From positions 1-11,521 of the forward strand of contig JAEWGX010000030.1 of the NCBI GenBank assembly GCA_023388075.1: a stretch of 11,521 nt of DNA. The letters run 5' to 3'. Made by a program: the position numbers and the translations under genes. The number at the start of each line of letters is the position of its first letter. Positions within the stretch are counted from its first letter, which is position 1. The notes beneath the pieces are model-generated. The model saw nothing but the letters and a program-made list of their open reading frames with translations, was not told where the DNA came from and made no database searches. The stretch comes from Pseudomonadota bacterium. Lineage in GTDB: Bacteria; Pseudomonadota; Gammaproteobacteria; Burkholderiales; Burkholderiaceae_E. This document shows, piece after piece, positions 1 to 6,123 of this stretch.

Positions 1-84
1 GACTTCCATCACCGACGAATAGCCGAACCGCTTCATCAGGTCGGGAACGACCTTCTCGCGGTAGGCTTGCTGAAGACGTGCCAT
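1..84 (-). CDS. rplE: 50S ribosomal protein L5, N-terminal part (cut by window edge)
   Basis: Only the first 28 codons lie in the window. They read MARLQQAYREKVVPDLMKRF followed by GYSSVMEV, which is the characteristic start of bacterial (especially betaproteobacterial) L5. L5 binds 5S rRNA and helps form the central protuberance of the large subunit. The ATG at 84-82 is preceded by a GAGGAAA ribosome-binding site that overlaps the rplX stop codon, so the 10-nt gap to rplX implies translational coupling. The gene continues beyond position 1. The position after rplX is the standard spc-operon order. Confidence 0.96.
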   Translation of the reverse strand, partial: MARLQQAYREKVVPDLMKRFGYSSVMEV

Positions 85-94
85 CAGAGTTTCC

Positions 95-415
95 TCAAAC
101 CTTGACCTGTTCGCCGTTCGACTTGAAGACGCGAACCTTCTTGCCGTCGTCCTGTATCTTGAAGCCGATCCGGTCGCCCTTGCCCGTGGCCGGGTTGAAC
201 AGCATGACGTTGGACTGGTCGATCGGCATGGTCTTGTCGACGATGCCGCCGGTCACGCCCTTCATGGGGTTCGGCTTCGTGTGCTTGCGAACGGTGTTGA
301 TGCCGTCGACGAGGAGCAGGCGCTCGTCGACCCGGCGCGTCACCGTGCCGCGCTTGCCCTTGTCGCGTCCGGCGATGACGATCACCTCGTCGCCCTTGCG
401 AATCTTCTGACTCAT
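95..415 (-). CDS. rplX: 50S ribosomal protein L24
   Basis: This 106-residue protein starts MSQKIRKGDEVIVIAGRDKG, a KOW motif that is the hallmark of L24, an early assembly-initiating protein that binds the 5' region of 23S rRNA. The length matches the family norm (about 102-106). It lies between rplN (42-nt gap) and rplE (10-nt gap), as in the canonical spc operon. An AAGGGA element lies about 10 nt before the ATG. Nothing in the sequence looks unusual. Confidence 0.97.
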   Translation of the reverse strand: MSQKIRKGDEVIVIAGRDKGKRGTVTRRVDERLLLVDGINTVRKHTKPNPMKGVTGGIVDKTMPIDQSNVMLFNPATGKGDRIGFKIQDDGKKVRVFKSNGEQVKV

Positions 416-457
416 GGCTGCTGCTTCCCTTGTTTCCTCTGGCGTCCCCGCGTGGCC

Positions 458-826
458 CTAGAGCACCTCGGGCGCGAGCGAGACGATCTTCATGAACCGC
501 TCGGTTCGCAGCTCCCGGGTGACCGGCCCGAAGATGCGGGTGCCGATCGGCTCCAACTTGGCGTTGAGCAGGACGGCGGCGTTGGCATCGAACTTCACCA
601 GCGAGCCGTCCGGGCGCCGCACGCCCTTGGCGGTACGCACCACCACGGCGTTGTAGATCTCGCCCTTCTTGACCCGGCCGCGGGGCTGCGCCTCCTTGAC
701 CGAGACCTTGATGATGTCGCCGATCCCGGCGTAGCGTCGCTTGCTGCCGCCCAGGACCTTGATACACATGACGGAGCGCGCGCCCGTGTTGTCGGCGACG
801 CCAAGCGTCGACTGCATCTGAATCAT
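458..826 (-). CDS. rplN: 50S ribosomal protein L14
   Basis: The 122-residue protein starts MIQMQSTLGVADNTGARSVM and contains the conserved L14 stretch GDIIKVSVKEAQPRG and the C-terminal ERFMKIVSLAPEVL, so it is complete and of exact family length. L14 sits at the subunit interface of the 50S and contacts L19 and 16S rRNA. The start at 826 is chosen because it gives the universal L14 N-terminus and has an AGGA ribosome-binding site 7 nt upstream. The frame stays open further upstream to 985, but that part is not L14-like. It is normally directly downstream of rpsQ; here about 1.9 kb of other DNA separates them and the gene has its own candidate promoter. Confidence 0.98.
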   Translation of the reverse strand: MIQMQSTLGVADNTGARSVMCIKVLGGSKRRYAGIGDIIKVSVKEAQPRGRVKKGEIYNAVVVRTAKGVRRPDGSLVKFDANAAVLLNAKLEPIGTRIFGPVTRELRTERFMKIVSLAPEVL

Positions 827-833
827 TGACTTA

Positions 834-837
834 TCCT
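834..837 (-). promoter_or_regulatory. Ribosome-binding site of rplN
   Basis: AGGA on the minus strand, 7 nt before the ATG at 826. It decides the short (122-residue) L14 start over upstream in-frame alternatives. Confidence 0.7.
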
Positions 838-994
838 GACGATTTCTAGCCCAACTTGAACCTGAGTCATCGCCCCTTGGCGGGTGCTTCTCAGGACAGT
901 ATTGGTCCCGTGGAACGGGTCGATTCAGCGCCCGGGGGGCTAGTCTCGTCAGCCGGTCAGCTACATCCGCGACGGAACCCCGCAAGCGCCCTGC

Positions 995-1022
995 GCTCTA
1001 CTGCGATCGCTCTACTGCGATC
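995..1022. repeat. 14-bp perfect tandem duplication
   Basis: GCTCTACTGCGATC occurs twice back to back (995-1008 and 1009-1022) in the rplN leader. It looks like a simple slippage duplication. It lies about 40 nt downstream of the candidate transcription start and would be present in the rplN leader RNA. Confidence 0.9.
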
Positions 1023-1065
1023 CTTCCCCGACGCGAAAACCTGCGCATCGAGTAAAGAGCCGAGG

Positions 1066-1094
1066 AGTATAGAACGAACCCTCGCTTCATGCAA
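1066..1094 (-). promoter_or_regulatory. Sigma70-type promoter for rplN-rplX-rplE
   Basis: On the minus strand the -35 hexamer TTGCAT (1094-1089) and -10 hexamer TATACT (1071-1066) are separated by exactly 17 bp. The -10 matches consensus at 5 of 6 positions and the -35 at 3 of 6. The predicted start is near 1059. A second promoter with the same -10 and a near-identical -35 lies upstream of rplC (8034-8062). It sits where the interrupted operon needs new transcription. A 10-bp palindrome, CGGGATCCCG (1097-1106), abuts the -35 on its upstream side. Confidence 0.65.
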
Positions 1095-1136
1095 ACCGGG
1101 ATCCCGAGATGGTGGCCTGGCCGCTGACCGGGCCCG

Positions 1137-1164
1137 GCCGCCTGATCCTCGTCGATCAGGCGGC
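1137..1164 (-). terminator. 11-bp perfect hairpin at the end of the MFS gene
   Basis: The arms GCCGCCTGATC (1137-1147) and GATCAGGCGGC (1154-1164) pair perfectly around a 6-nt loop, and the MFS stop codon lies inside the stem. On the minus strand the sequence after the hairpin is GC-rich with no T-run, so it is not a classic intrinsic terminator. It could act as a 3'-end-stabilising or Rho-assisted element, insulating the rplN promoter from MFS transcription. Confidence 0.4.
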
Positions 1165-2391
1165 AGCCCGGACCGCACCGTCCGGTCGCCGCTGCAGCCG
1201 CCGGAACAGGAGGTGCACAGGGATGCAGGCGGCGAAGAGCGCCGCGGCCAGCACGATCGCCGGGTAAGGATCCCCGGAGCGGTCGTGCAGCCAGCCGGCC
1301 AGCGGCGGCGCGGCCGCCATCAGCAGGAAGTTCAGGCTGAAGAAGACGCCCATCCCGACGGCTCGCCGCTGCGGCGCCATTGCCTCGCCGGCAAGCGCCA
1401 TGATGACGCCGGCCGGAGCCATGCCGATCAGCCCGAAGGCGAGGCTCCAGGCGACGGCCAGCGAGGTCACCGGGAGCAGCAGCAGGACCGCGACGGCCAC
1501 GGTCAGGCAGAGGTGCAGCATCCGATCGGGCTTGCCGGTCCGGTCGGCGACCTGGCCGCCGACGATGCCCGAGACGATCATCACCCAGCTCGCGAGACTC
1601 ACGACGGCGGCGGCCCCGGCCTCGCCATAGCCCGAGGCCACCATCAGCCGGGGAGCGAAGCTGAGGTAGACGATATAGCCGGCGTTGAAAAGGCCCCAGA
1701 CCGCCGCGGCGAGCAGGGTCAACCGCAACTCCCCCGGCGGCAGCAATCCCAGGCGCGAGGCGGGGCCTTCCGGCGGCGCCTGGCTCGCGACTGGTCGAGC
1801 CGGGGCAGGAGTGCCTTCCGTCCCCGGCGGCGGACGGTACAGGACGAGGATCGCCAGCGCGCCTGCCACGCAGTGGAGCGATGCCGCCAGGAATGCCGCC
1901 GGCCAGCCGAAGCGGATGGCCAGCCAGACATGCAGCAGCTGGCCCAGGGCGACCCCGAACGGCCAGCTCATCACCAGGGCCCCCATCGCGGTGGCGAGCT
2001 CGCGGCCGGAGAACCAGTCGACCACCATCTTGGCGAAGTAGAGCGTGGTGAAGACATAGCCTATGCCGGCCACGATCCGCCCCAGCGCCAGAAGCCCGAA
2101 GCCCTCCGCAACGGCGGCTCCGAAGCCGCCCGCGCCCTGCAGCAGCAGGCCAACCGCGACCAGCACGCGATCCGAAGCGAGTCGTCCCGCATAGCCGGCC
2201 GGCAAGGCCAGGACGAGTCCCGGGAGCATGAAGAGGCCGATGAGCGTGCCGATCTCGGCATAGCCGAAGCCCATCTCGGCAACCAGTTGCGGCGAGACCG
2301 AGCCCACCGTCTGGAACTGCAGGCCGAGCGCGGCGCGGCACACGAAGACGAGGACCAGGATCGCCCAGCGTCGGTCGGCGGCGGCAGCCAT
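1156..2391 (-). CDS. MFS transporter, 12 membrane segments, substrate unknown
   Basis: A 411-residue integral membrane protein of the major facilitator superfamily. Alternating hydrophobic segments run from residue 10 to the C-terminus, split by a polar Pro/Ala-rich central loop around residues 186-220, which is the usual 6+6 layout. The loop between helices 8 and 9 reads GGQVADRTGKPDR (278-290), a good MFS motif A; the helix 2-3 copy, GYAGRLASDR (66-75), is degenerate. The overall look is of a CynX/NimT-like or other small-solute MFS carrier, but the substrate cannot be told. The ATG at 2391 is preferred; a TTG codon lies directly before it at 2394, and the ribosome-binding site is weak (GGGCAGG). 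It occupies the gap between rpsQ and rplN, on the same strand, with no evident partner. Base composition is like its neighbours. Confidence 0.9.
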   Translation of the reverse strand: MAAAADRRWAILVLVFVCRAALGLQFQTVGSVSPQLVAEMGFGYAEIGTLIGLFMLPGLVLALPAGYAGRLASDRVLVAVGLLLQGAGGFGAAVAEGFGLLALGRIVAGIGYVFTTLYFAKMVVDWFSGRELATAMGALVMSWPFGVALGQLLHVWLAIRFGWPAAFLAASLHCVAGALAILVLYRPPPGTEGTPAPARPVASQAPPEGPASRLGLLPPGELRLTLLAAAVWGLFNAGYIVYLSFAPRLMVASGYGEAGAAAVVSLASWVMIVSGIVGGQVADRTGKPDRMLHLCLTVAVAVLLLLPVTSLAVAWSLAFGLIGMAPAGVIMALAGEAMAPQRRAVGMGVFFSLNFLLMAAAPPLAGWLHDRSGDPYPAIVLAAALFAACIPVHLLFRRLQRRPDGAVRAAA

Positions 2392-2435
2392 CAAGCCTGC
2401 CCACGAGCCCCGTCGGCCATGAGATAGCGCATGAT

Positions 2436-2672
2436 CATCCGGGATTCTCGTACACCAACGGGGCGCCCGCGCGTATGACTCGCGGCGAGATCATCCTGCA
2501 TGTCTGCATGCATGGGACCTGTCACCGCGGCAATGCCGGGCTGCTCCTGCAGAAGAACGGGATCCGGCCCAACGACGACCGGATGACGGACTTCCTGGAG
2601 CAGCACGCCCGGAAGCCCACGGTCGGGCAGTCGTCCGGCACGCAAGCGCCGGAAGCGAAGAACCCGGCCTGA
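2436..2672 (+). pseudogene. Truncated DinB-family protein, C-terminal remnant
   Basis: The plus-strand frame from about 2436 reads HPGFSYTNGAPARMTRGEII and then LHVCMHGTCHRGNAGLLLQK. This is the C-terminal signature of DinB/YfiT-like four-helix metal-binding proteins: an H-x3-H-x3-H-R-G helix followed by a Gly-Ile-x-Pro segment and DxxTxFL. The family is usually 150-180 residues; the N-terminal half, including the first metal-ligand His, is absent. The only ATG in frame is internal (2475, giving 65 residues). About 89% of codons from 2475 end in G or C, so this frame was coding, on the strand opposite the MFS gene. The N-terminal part would have to lie where the MFS start now is, which suggests it was removed when the MFS gene arrived or by deletion. 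A short expressed peptide cannot be excluded. Confidence 0.7.
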
Positions 2673-2680
2673 GCCGGGTC
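2652..2680 (-). terminator. Candidate terminator after the rplC-rpsQ unit
   Basis: The arms ACCCGGC (2662-2668) and GCCGGGT (2673-2679) form a perfect 7-bp stem with a 4-nt loop. On the minus strand it is followed by TCTTCGCTTCC, a moderately T-rich tail. This lies about 85 nt past the rpsQ stop and before the MFS gene. The tail is interrupted by C and G, so termination may be partial. The stop codon of the plus-strand dinB remnant lies in the loop, so the same hairpin marks its end too, though without a T-run on the plus strand. Confidence 0.5.
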
Positions 2681-2685
2681 GTGAC

Positions 2686-2702
2686 GGGCCGTACAGCGGC
2701 CC
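2686..2702. other. Hairpin, 6-bp perfect stem
   Basis: GGGCCG (2686-2691) pairs with CGGCCC (2697-2702) around the loop TACAG. It is the middle one of three adjacent hairpins downstream of rpsQ. No T-run follows on either strand. Confidence 0.6.
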
Positions 2703-2710
2703 TTGCGGAC

Positions 2711-2731
2711 AGGCCCGGGCGATCCGGGCCT
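2711..2731. other. Hairpin, 8-bp perfect stem
   Basis: AGGCCCGG (2711-2718) pairs with CCGGGCCT (2724-2731) around the loop GCGAT. It begins about 33 nt after the rpsQ stop on the minus strand and may protect the 3' end of the rplC-rpsQ mRNA or contribute to termination. No T-run follows on either strand. Confidence 0.6.
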
Positions 2732-2764
2732 CCTGGGTCGGCGGCGCCTCGCGCGCCGTCGCGA

Positions 2765-3052
2765 TCAGACGCCCTTGCTGGGCACCAGCAGGCGCGACAC
2801 GTACCATGCCTTGGTCCGCGACACGGGCCTGCCCTCCTGGATTTCCACCAGGTCGCCTTCGTTGTACGGTTGTTCGGTGTGCGCGTGGTACTTCTTCGAG
2901 TGCACCACGTACTTGCCGTAGACCGGGTGCTTGACCTTGCGCTCCACCAGCACGGTCACGGTCTTCTGCATCTTGGTGCTGGTGACCCGACCCGACAGGG
3001 TGCGGGTGTTGGTCTTGCGCGTCGCGCTCTGCTCGCCTGCCTGCTGGATCAT
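2765..3052 (-). CDS. rpsQ: 30S ribosomal protein S17
   Basis: A 95-residue protein with the S17 core RTLSGRVTSTKMQKTVTVLV and the segment HPVYGKYVVHSKKYHAH. It is an OB-fold primary 16S rRNA binder needed for early 30S assembly. It is slightly longer than the E. coli protein (84) because of an N-terminal extension (MIQQAGEQSATRKTN). The start ATG overlaps the rpmC stop as ATGA, so the two are translationally coupled. It is the last gene of the rplC-rpsQ block; the usual next gene, rplN, is displaced to 826. Confidence 0.97.
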   Translation of the reverse strand: MIQQAGEQSATRKTNTRTLSGRVTSTKMQKTVTVLVERKVKHPVYGKYVVHSKKYHAHTEQPYNEGDLVEIQEGRPVSRTKAWYVSRLLVPSKGV

Positions 3053-3243
3053 TTCGTTGCCGCCTTCTCGTTCATGACGGTACGCACCCGGGCGATGTCG
3101 CGCCGCAGCCTCTTCAACTGCGCGCTGTCGCTGCTCTGCTGAGTGGCGATCTGCATGCGCAGCGAAAAATGCGCCTTGCGCAGCTCGCCCAGCTCCTTGT
3201 CGAGCCCGGCCGCGTCCTTGGTTCTCAGTTCGTTCGCTTTCAT
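3049..3243 (-). CDS. rpmC: 50S ribosomal protein L29
   Basis: A 64-residue protein, MKANELRTKDAAGLDKELGE onward, with the typical L29 helical hairpin (LRKAHFSLRMQIATQQ, then RRDIARVRTVMNEK). L29 lies at the polypeptide exit tunnel near L23 and takes part in docking of trigger factor and SRP. A GAGGA ribosome-binding site lies 7 nt before the ATG. It overlaps rpsQ by 4 nt and follows rplP by 20 nt. Confidence 0.96.
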   Translation of the reverse strand: MKANELRTKDAAGLDKELGELRKAHFSLRMQIATQQSSDSAQLKRLRRDIARVRTVMNEKAATK

Positions 3244-3263
3244 CGTGCTTTCCTCGCCGCGGC

Positions 3264-3680
3264 TCAGGCGCCGATGTGGCGGCTGACGAACACGGTCGAC
3301 AGCGGCAGCTTGGAGGCGGCCAGCCTGAACGCCTCGCGCGCCAGCTCCTCGTTCACGCCGTCCATCTCGTAGAGGACCTTGCCCGGCTGGATCACCGCGA
3401 CGTAGAACTCCGGGTTGCCCTTGCCGTTGCCCATGCGGACCTCCGCCGGCTTCTGCGAGACAGGCTTGTCCGGGAAGATCCGAATCCAGATCCGGCCACC
3501 CCGCTTGATGTGGCGCGTCATGGCGCGACGAGCCGCCTCGATCTGGCGCGCCGTGAGGCGGCCGCGACCGGTGGCCTTCAAGCCGAACTCGCCGAACGAT
3601 ACGGATGCGCCGCGCGTGGCCAGCCCCGTGTTACGGCCCTTCTGATCCTTGCGGTACTTGCGTCTGGACGGTTGCAACAT
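3264..3680 (-). CDS. rplP: 50S ribosomal protein L16
   Basis: A 138-residue protein starting MLQPSRRKYRKDQKGRNTGL, with the conserved GRGRLTARQIEAARRAMTRH and WIRIFPDKPVSQKP segments. L16 organises the A-site side of the peptidyl-transferase centre. The arginine equivalent to E. coli Arg81, target of the ribosomal oxygenase RoxA/YcfD, is conserved at residue 82 (EVRMGNGKGNPE). The length is normal for the family. It follows rpsC after 32 nt that contain half of a strong hairpin. Confidence 0.98.
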   Translation of the reverse strand: MLQPSRRKYRKDQKGRNTGLATRGASVSFGEFGLKATGRGRLTARQIEAARRAMTRHIKRGGRIWIRIFPDKPVSQKPAEVRMGNGKGNPEFYVAVIQPGKVLYEMDGVNEELAREAFRLAASKLPLSTVFVSRHIGA

Positions 3681-3702
3681 GTCGTTCTACCTTGCTGTTC
3701 CT

Positions 3703-3724
3703 GGCGACGCCTTCAGGCGTCGCC
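3703..3724 (-). other. 9-bp perfect hairpin with the rpsC stop codon in its loop
   Basis: GGCGACGCC and GGCGTCGCC form a perfect 9-bp stem closed by a 4-nt loop, UGAA in the mRNA. The 5' arm encodes the last three residues of S3 (Gly-Asp-Ala) and the loop holds the UGA stop. The 3' arm falls in the rpsC-rplP gap, upstream of the rplP ribosome-binding site. No T-run follows, so it is not an intrinsic terminator. It could be an mRNA-processing site or could adjust coupling between S3 and L16. Confidence 0.75.
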
Positions 3725-4618
3725 CTTGCCTTCCGCTGCCGGTTCGGCAGCCGATTCGGTCGCGCCGGCGCCGGAGACCTTGCGCACCCGCTTGACGGTG
3801 GACTTCGGCGGCGCGTCGGCGGCCGGCGCGGGCGCAGCCGCATCGGCGGTTGCCTCGGGGCGGCGACGGCCGCCGCGACCGGCACCCGGACCGGAGCCCG
3901 GCCTGCCAGGTCCCGCGCGTCGCGGCCGGCGATCTTCACGGTCGGCTGCCGGGGCCGCGTCCTTCTCGGCACCCTGCGGCGCCTCGTTGCGGCCAAGCGT
4001 GTCGCCCTTGTAGACCCAAACCTTGACACCGATGATGCCGTACGTGGTGTGGGCTTCCGAGGTGCCGTAGTCCACGTCGGCCCGCAGCGTGTGCAGCGGC
4101 ACCCGTCCCTCACGGTACCACTCGGTCCTCGCGATCTCCGCGCCGTTCAGGCGCCCCGCGCTCATGATCTTCACGCCAAGCGCGCCCAGGCGCATCGCGT
4201 TCTGGATGGCCCGCTTCATCGCCCGGCGGAACATGATCCGCTTCTCGAGCTGCTGGGTGATGGAGTCCGCCACCAGCTGGGCGTCGGTCTCGGGCTTGCG
4301 GATCTCCTCGATGTTGACGTGCACCGGCACGCCCAGCATCCGGTTGAGCTCGACCTTCAGGCGCTCGATGTCCTCGCCCTTCTTGCCGATCACCACGCCC
4401 GGCCGCGCCGAGAAGATGGTGATGCGCGCGTTCTTCGCCGGACGCTCGATCAGCACGCGGCCGACCGAGGCGTTCTTCAGGCGCTTGCGCAGGAACTCGC
4501 GGACCTTGATGTCGTCGTTGAGCATCCCCGCGAAGTCCTTGTTGCCCGCGTACCAACGCGACGACCAGTCACGCGTGACGGCAAGCCGGAATCCGGTCGG
4601 TTGAATCTTCTGTCCCAT
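3713..4618 (-). CDS. rpsC: 30S ribosomal protein S3 with long C-terminal tail
   Basis: A 301-residue S3. Residues 1-210 match the family throughout (MGQKIQPTGFRLAVTRDWSS at the start, KH-domain loop VIGKKG at 76-81, TTYGIIGVKVWVYKGDTLGR at 191-210). S3 lines the mRNA entry tunnel of the 30S subunit. E. coli S3 has 233 residues; the extra length is a roughly 90-residue low-complexity tail rich in Ala, Pro, Gly and Arg (for example RRAGPGRPGSGPGAGRGGRR at 234-253). Such tails occur in Burkholderiales S3 but this one is on the long side. The frame is open and shows no sign of a frameshift. The stop codon lies in the loop of a strong hairpin. Confidence 0.97.
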   Translation of the reverse strand: MGQKIQPTGFRLAVTRDWSSRWYAGNKDFAGMLNDDIKVREFLRKRLKNASVGRVLIERPAKNARITIFSARPGVVIGKKGEDIERLKVELNRMLGVPVHVNIEEIRKPETDAQLVADSITQQLEKRIMFRRAMKRAIQNAMRLGALGVKIMSAGRLNGAEIARTEWYREGRVPLHTLRADVDYGTSEAHTTYGIIGVKVWVYKGDTLGRNEAPQGAEKDAAPAADREDRRPRRAGPGRPGSGPGAGRGGRRRPEATADAAAPAPAADAPPKSTVKRVRKVSGAGATESAAEPAAEGKGDA

Positions 4619-4637
4619 TGCTTTCCCCGGTCCTTGC

Positions 4638-4982
4638 TCAGGCGTTGGCCTTGCCGGTACCCACCGTGAGGTAGATATGGCATGTCTGCTTCTCGATGCG
4701 CGCGCCGCGGCCCTTGGCGCGGGCGGCGAACCGCCGCAGCGACTGGCCCTTCTCGACGTGGATGCGGCTCACCCGCAACTCGTCGACATCGGCGCCATCG
4801 TTGTGCTCGGCGTTCGCGATGGCGGACTCGAGAACCTTCTTCACGATCTTCGCCGCCTTCTTGGGCGAGAAGGTCAGGATGTTGAGCGCGGCCTCGACCG
4901 GCTTCCCGCGCACCTGGTCGGCGACCAGGCGCCCCTTCTGGGCCGAGATCCGGACACCGCGCAGGACGGCTTGCGTTTCCAT
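4638..4982 (-). CDS. rplV: 50S ribosomal protein L22
   Basis: A 114-residue protein (METQAVLRGVRISAQKGRLV) with the conserved exit-tunnel hairpin region RRFAARAKGRGARIEKQTCH near the C-terminus, the area affected in macrolide resistance in other species. L22 contacts all 23S domains and lines the nascent-chain tunnel. No insertion or deletion is evident in the loop. It lies 24 nt after rpsS and 19 nt before rpsC. Confidence 0.97.
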   Translation of the reverse strand: METQAVLRGVRISAQKGRLVADQVRGKPVEAALNILTFSPKKAAKIVKKVLESAIANAEHNDGADVDELRVSRIHVEKGQSLRRFAARAKGRGARIEKQTCHIYLTVGTGKANA

Positions 4983-5006
4983 GGTTGCTTATCCTCTCCT
5001 CGCCGG

Positions 5007-5282
5007 TCAGCGCTTCGACTTCTTGTCGGCCGCATGCCCCTTGAACGTGCGGGTGAGCGCGAACTCGCCGAGCTTGTGCCCGACCATGTTCTCGTTGATG
5101 AACACCGGCACATGCTGCTTGCCGTTGTGGACGGCGATCGTCAGGCCGATGAACTCGGGCAACACGGTCGAGCGACGCGACCAGGTCTTGATCGGCCGCT
5201 TGTCCTTGCCGGCCGATGCAGCCTCCACCTTCTCGAGGAGGTGATGGTCGACGAAGGGACCCTTCTTGATTGAACGTGCCAT
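5007..5282 (-). CDS. rpsS: 30S ribosomal protein S19
   Basis: A 91-residue protein, MARSIKKGPFVDHHLLEKVE onward, with TWSRRSTVLPEFIGLTIAVH and NGKQHVPVFINENMVGHKLG. All are canonical S19 motifs, and the length is exactly that of the family. S19 sits in the 30S head near the A site and pairs with S13. It follows rplB after 13 nt. Confidence 0.98.
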   Translation of the reverse strand: MARSIKKGPFVDHHLLEKVEAASAGKDKRPIKTWSRRSTVLPEFIGLTIAVHNGKQHVPVFINENMVGHKLGEFALTRTFKGHAADKKSKR

Positions 5283-5295
5283 GTCGGATTACCGG

Positions 5296-6123
5296 TTATT
5301 TCTTCTTGCGCCGCTGCACGATCATCGTGCCGGTGCGCTTGTTGCGCCGCGTGCGGTAGCCCTTGGTCGGCTTGCCCCACGGGTTGACGGGCTCCCGGCC
5401 CTCGCCGGTCTTGCCCTCGCCGCCGCCATGCGGGTGATCGATCGGGTTCATCGCCACGCCGCGCACGGTGGGACGGATGCCGCGCCAGCGCATCGCGCCG
5501 GCCTTGCCGATCTGGCGCAGGCTGTGCTCCTCGTTGCCGACTTCGCCGAGCGTGGCGCGGCACTCGATGTGCACCTTGCGGATCTCGCCCGAGCGAAGCC
5601 GCAGCTGGGCGTACATCCCTTCACGGGCGAGCAGCTGCGCCGAGCCGCCGGCCGAGCGCGCGATCTGGCCGCCCTTGCCCGGCTGCATCTCGATGCAGTG
5701 GATGGTGGAACCCACCGGGATGTTGCGGATCGGCATGGCGTTGCCGTTGCGGATCGGCGCCTCCGAGCCCGACATCAGCTCCGCGCCCGCCACGACGCCG
5801 CGCGGCGCCAGGATGTAGCGACGCTCGCCGTCCGCGTAGCAGAGCAGCGCGAGATTGGCGCTGCGGTTCGGGTCGTATTCCAGCCGCTCCACGCGCGCCG
5901 GCACCCCGTCCTTGTTGCGACGGAAGTCGACGATGCGGTACTGCCGCTTGTGCGCGCCACCGCGATGGCGGACGGTGATGTGGCCGAGGTTGTTGCGGCC
6001 CGATCCCCGCTTGGTGGATTCGGTGAGCGACGGTACCGGCCTGCCCTTGTACAGGGACGGGTTCACGACCTTGACCATCGCCCGGCGGCCGGGCGATGTC
6101 GGTTTCAGCTTGACGACCGGCAT
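5296..6123 (-). CDS. rplB: 50S ribosomal protein L2
   Basis: A 275-residue protein (family norm 273-277). It carries RHRGGAHKRQYRIVDFRRNK and the universally conserved MNPIDHPHGGGEGKTG segment, which holds the histidine equivalent to E. coli His229. L2 is a primary 23S rRNA binder required for subunit joining and peptidyl transfer. The start is coupled to rplW through a TAATG overlap (stop TAA sharing a base with the ATG). Basic C-terminus VQRRKKK is typical. Confidence 0.98.
   Translation of the reverse strand: MPVVKLKPTSPGRRAMVKVVNPSLYKGRPVPSLTESTKRGSGRNNLGHITVRHRGGAHKRQYRIVDFRRNKDGVPARVERLEYDPNRSANLALLCYADGERRYILAPRGVVAGAELMSGSEAPIRNGNAMPIRNIPVGSTIHCIEMQPGKGGQIARSAGGSAQLLAREGMYAQLRLRSGEIRKVHIECRATLGEVGNEEHSLRQIGKAGAMRWRGIRPTVRGVAMNPIDHPHGGGEGKTGEGREPVNPWGKPTKGYRTRRNKRTGTMIVQRRKKK

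Larger units (their letters stand above)
827..1059 (-). promoter_or_regulatory. Long untranslated leader upstream of rplN
   Basis: The stretch between the MFS gene end and rplN is 329 nt and holds no convincing gene on either strand. If the promoter at 1066-1094 is used, about 230 nt of leader RNA precede rplN. Visible elements are a perfect 14-bp tandem repeat (995-1022), a small hairpin with arms CCCGT/ACGGG (907-911 with 915-919) and the AGGA ribosome-binding site. This is long for a ribosomal-protein leader, so feedback control by a ribosomal protein is possible, but no known leader motif is recognised. Confidence 0.4.

Noticed and set aside
827..985. N-terminal extension of rplN
   Set aside because: Not L14-like; the family N-terminus and an AGGA site fix the start at 826.
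856..2427. Long plus-strand open frame of 523 codons
   Set aside because: It is the antisense of the MFS gene and the rplN leader, with a biased composition (Gln, Arg, Glu, His-rich) typical of shadow frames in GC-rich DNA; no family resemblance.
2475..2672. C-x4-C-H in the small plus-strand frame as a haem-binding cytochrome or glutaredoxin-like motif
   Set aside because: No signal peptide, and the surrounding residues fit the DinB-family His-x3-His-x3-His-Arg-Gly helix far better, including the upstream in-frame segment.
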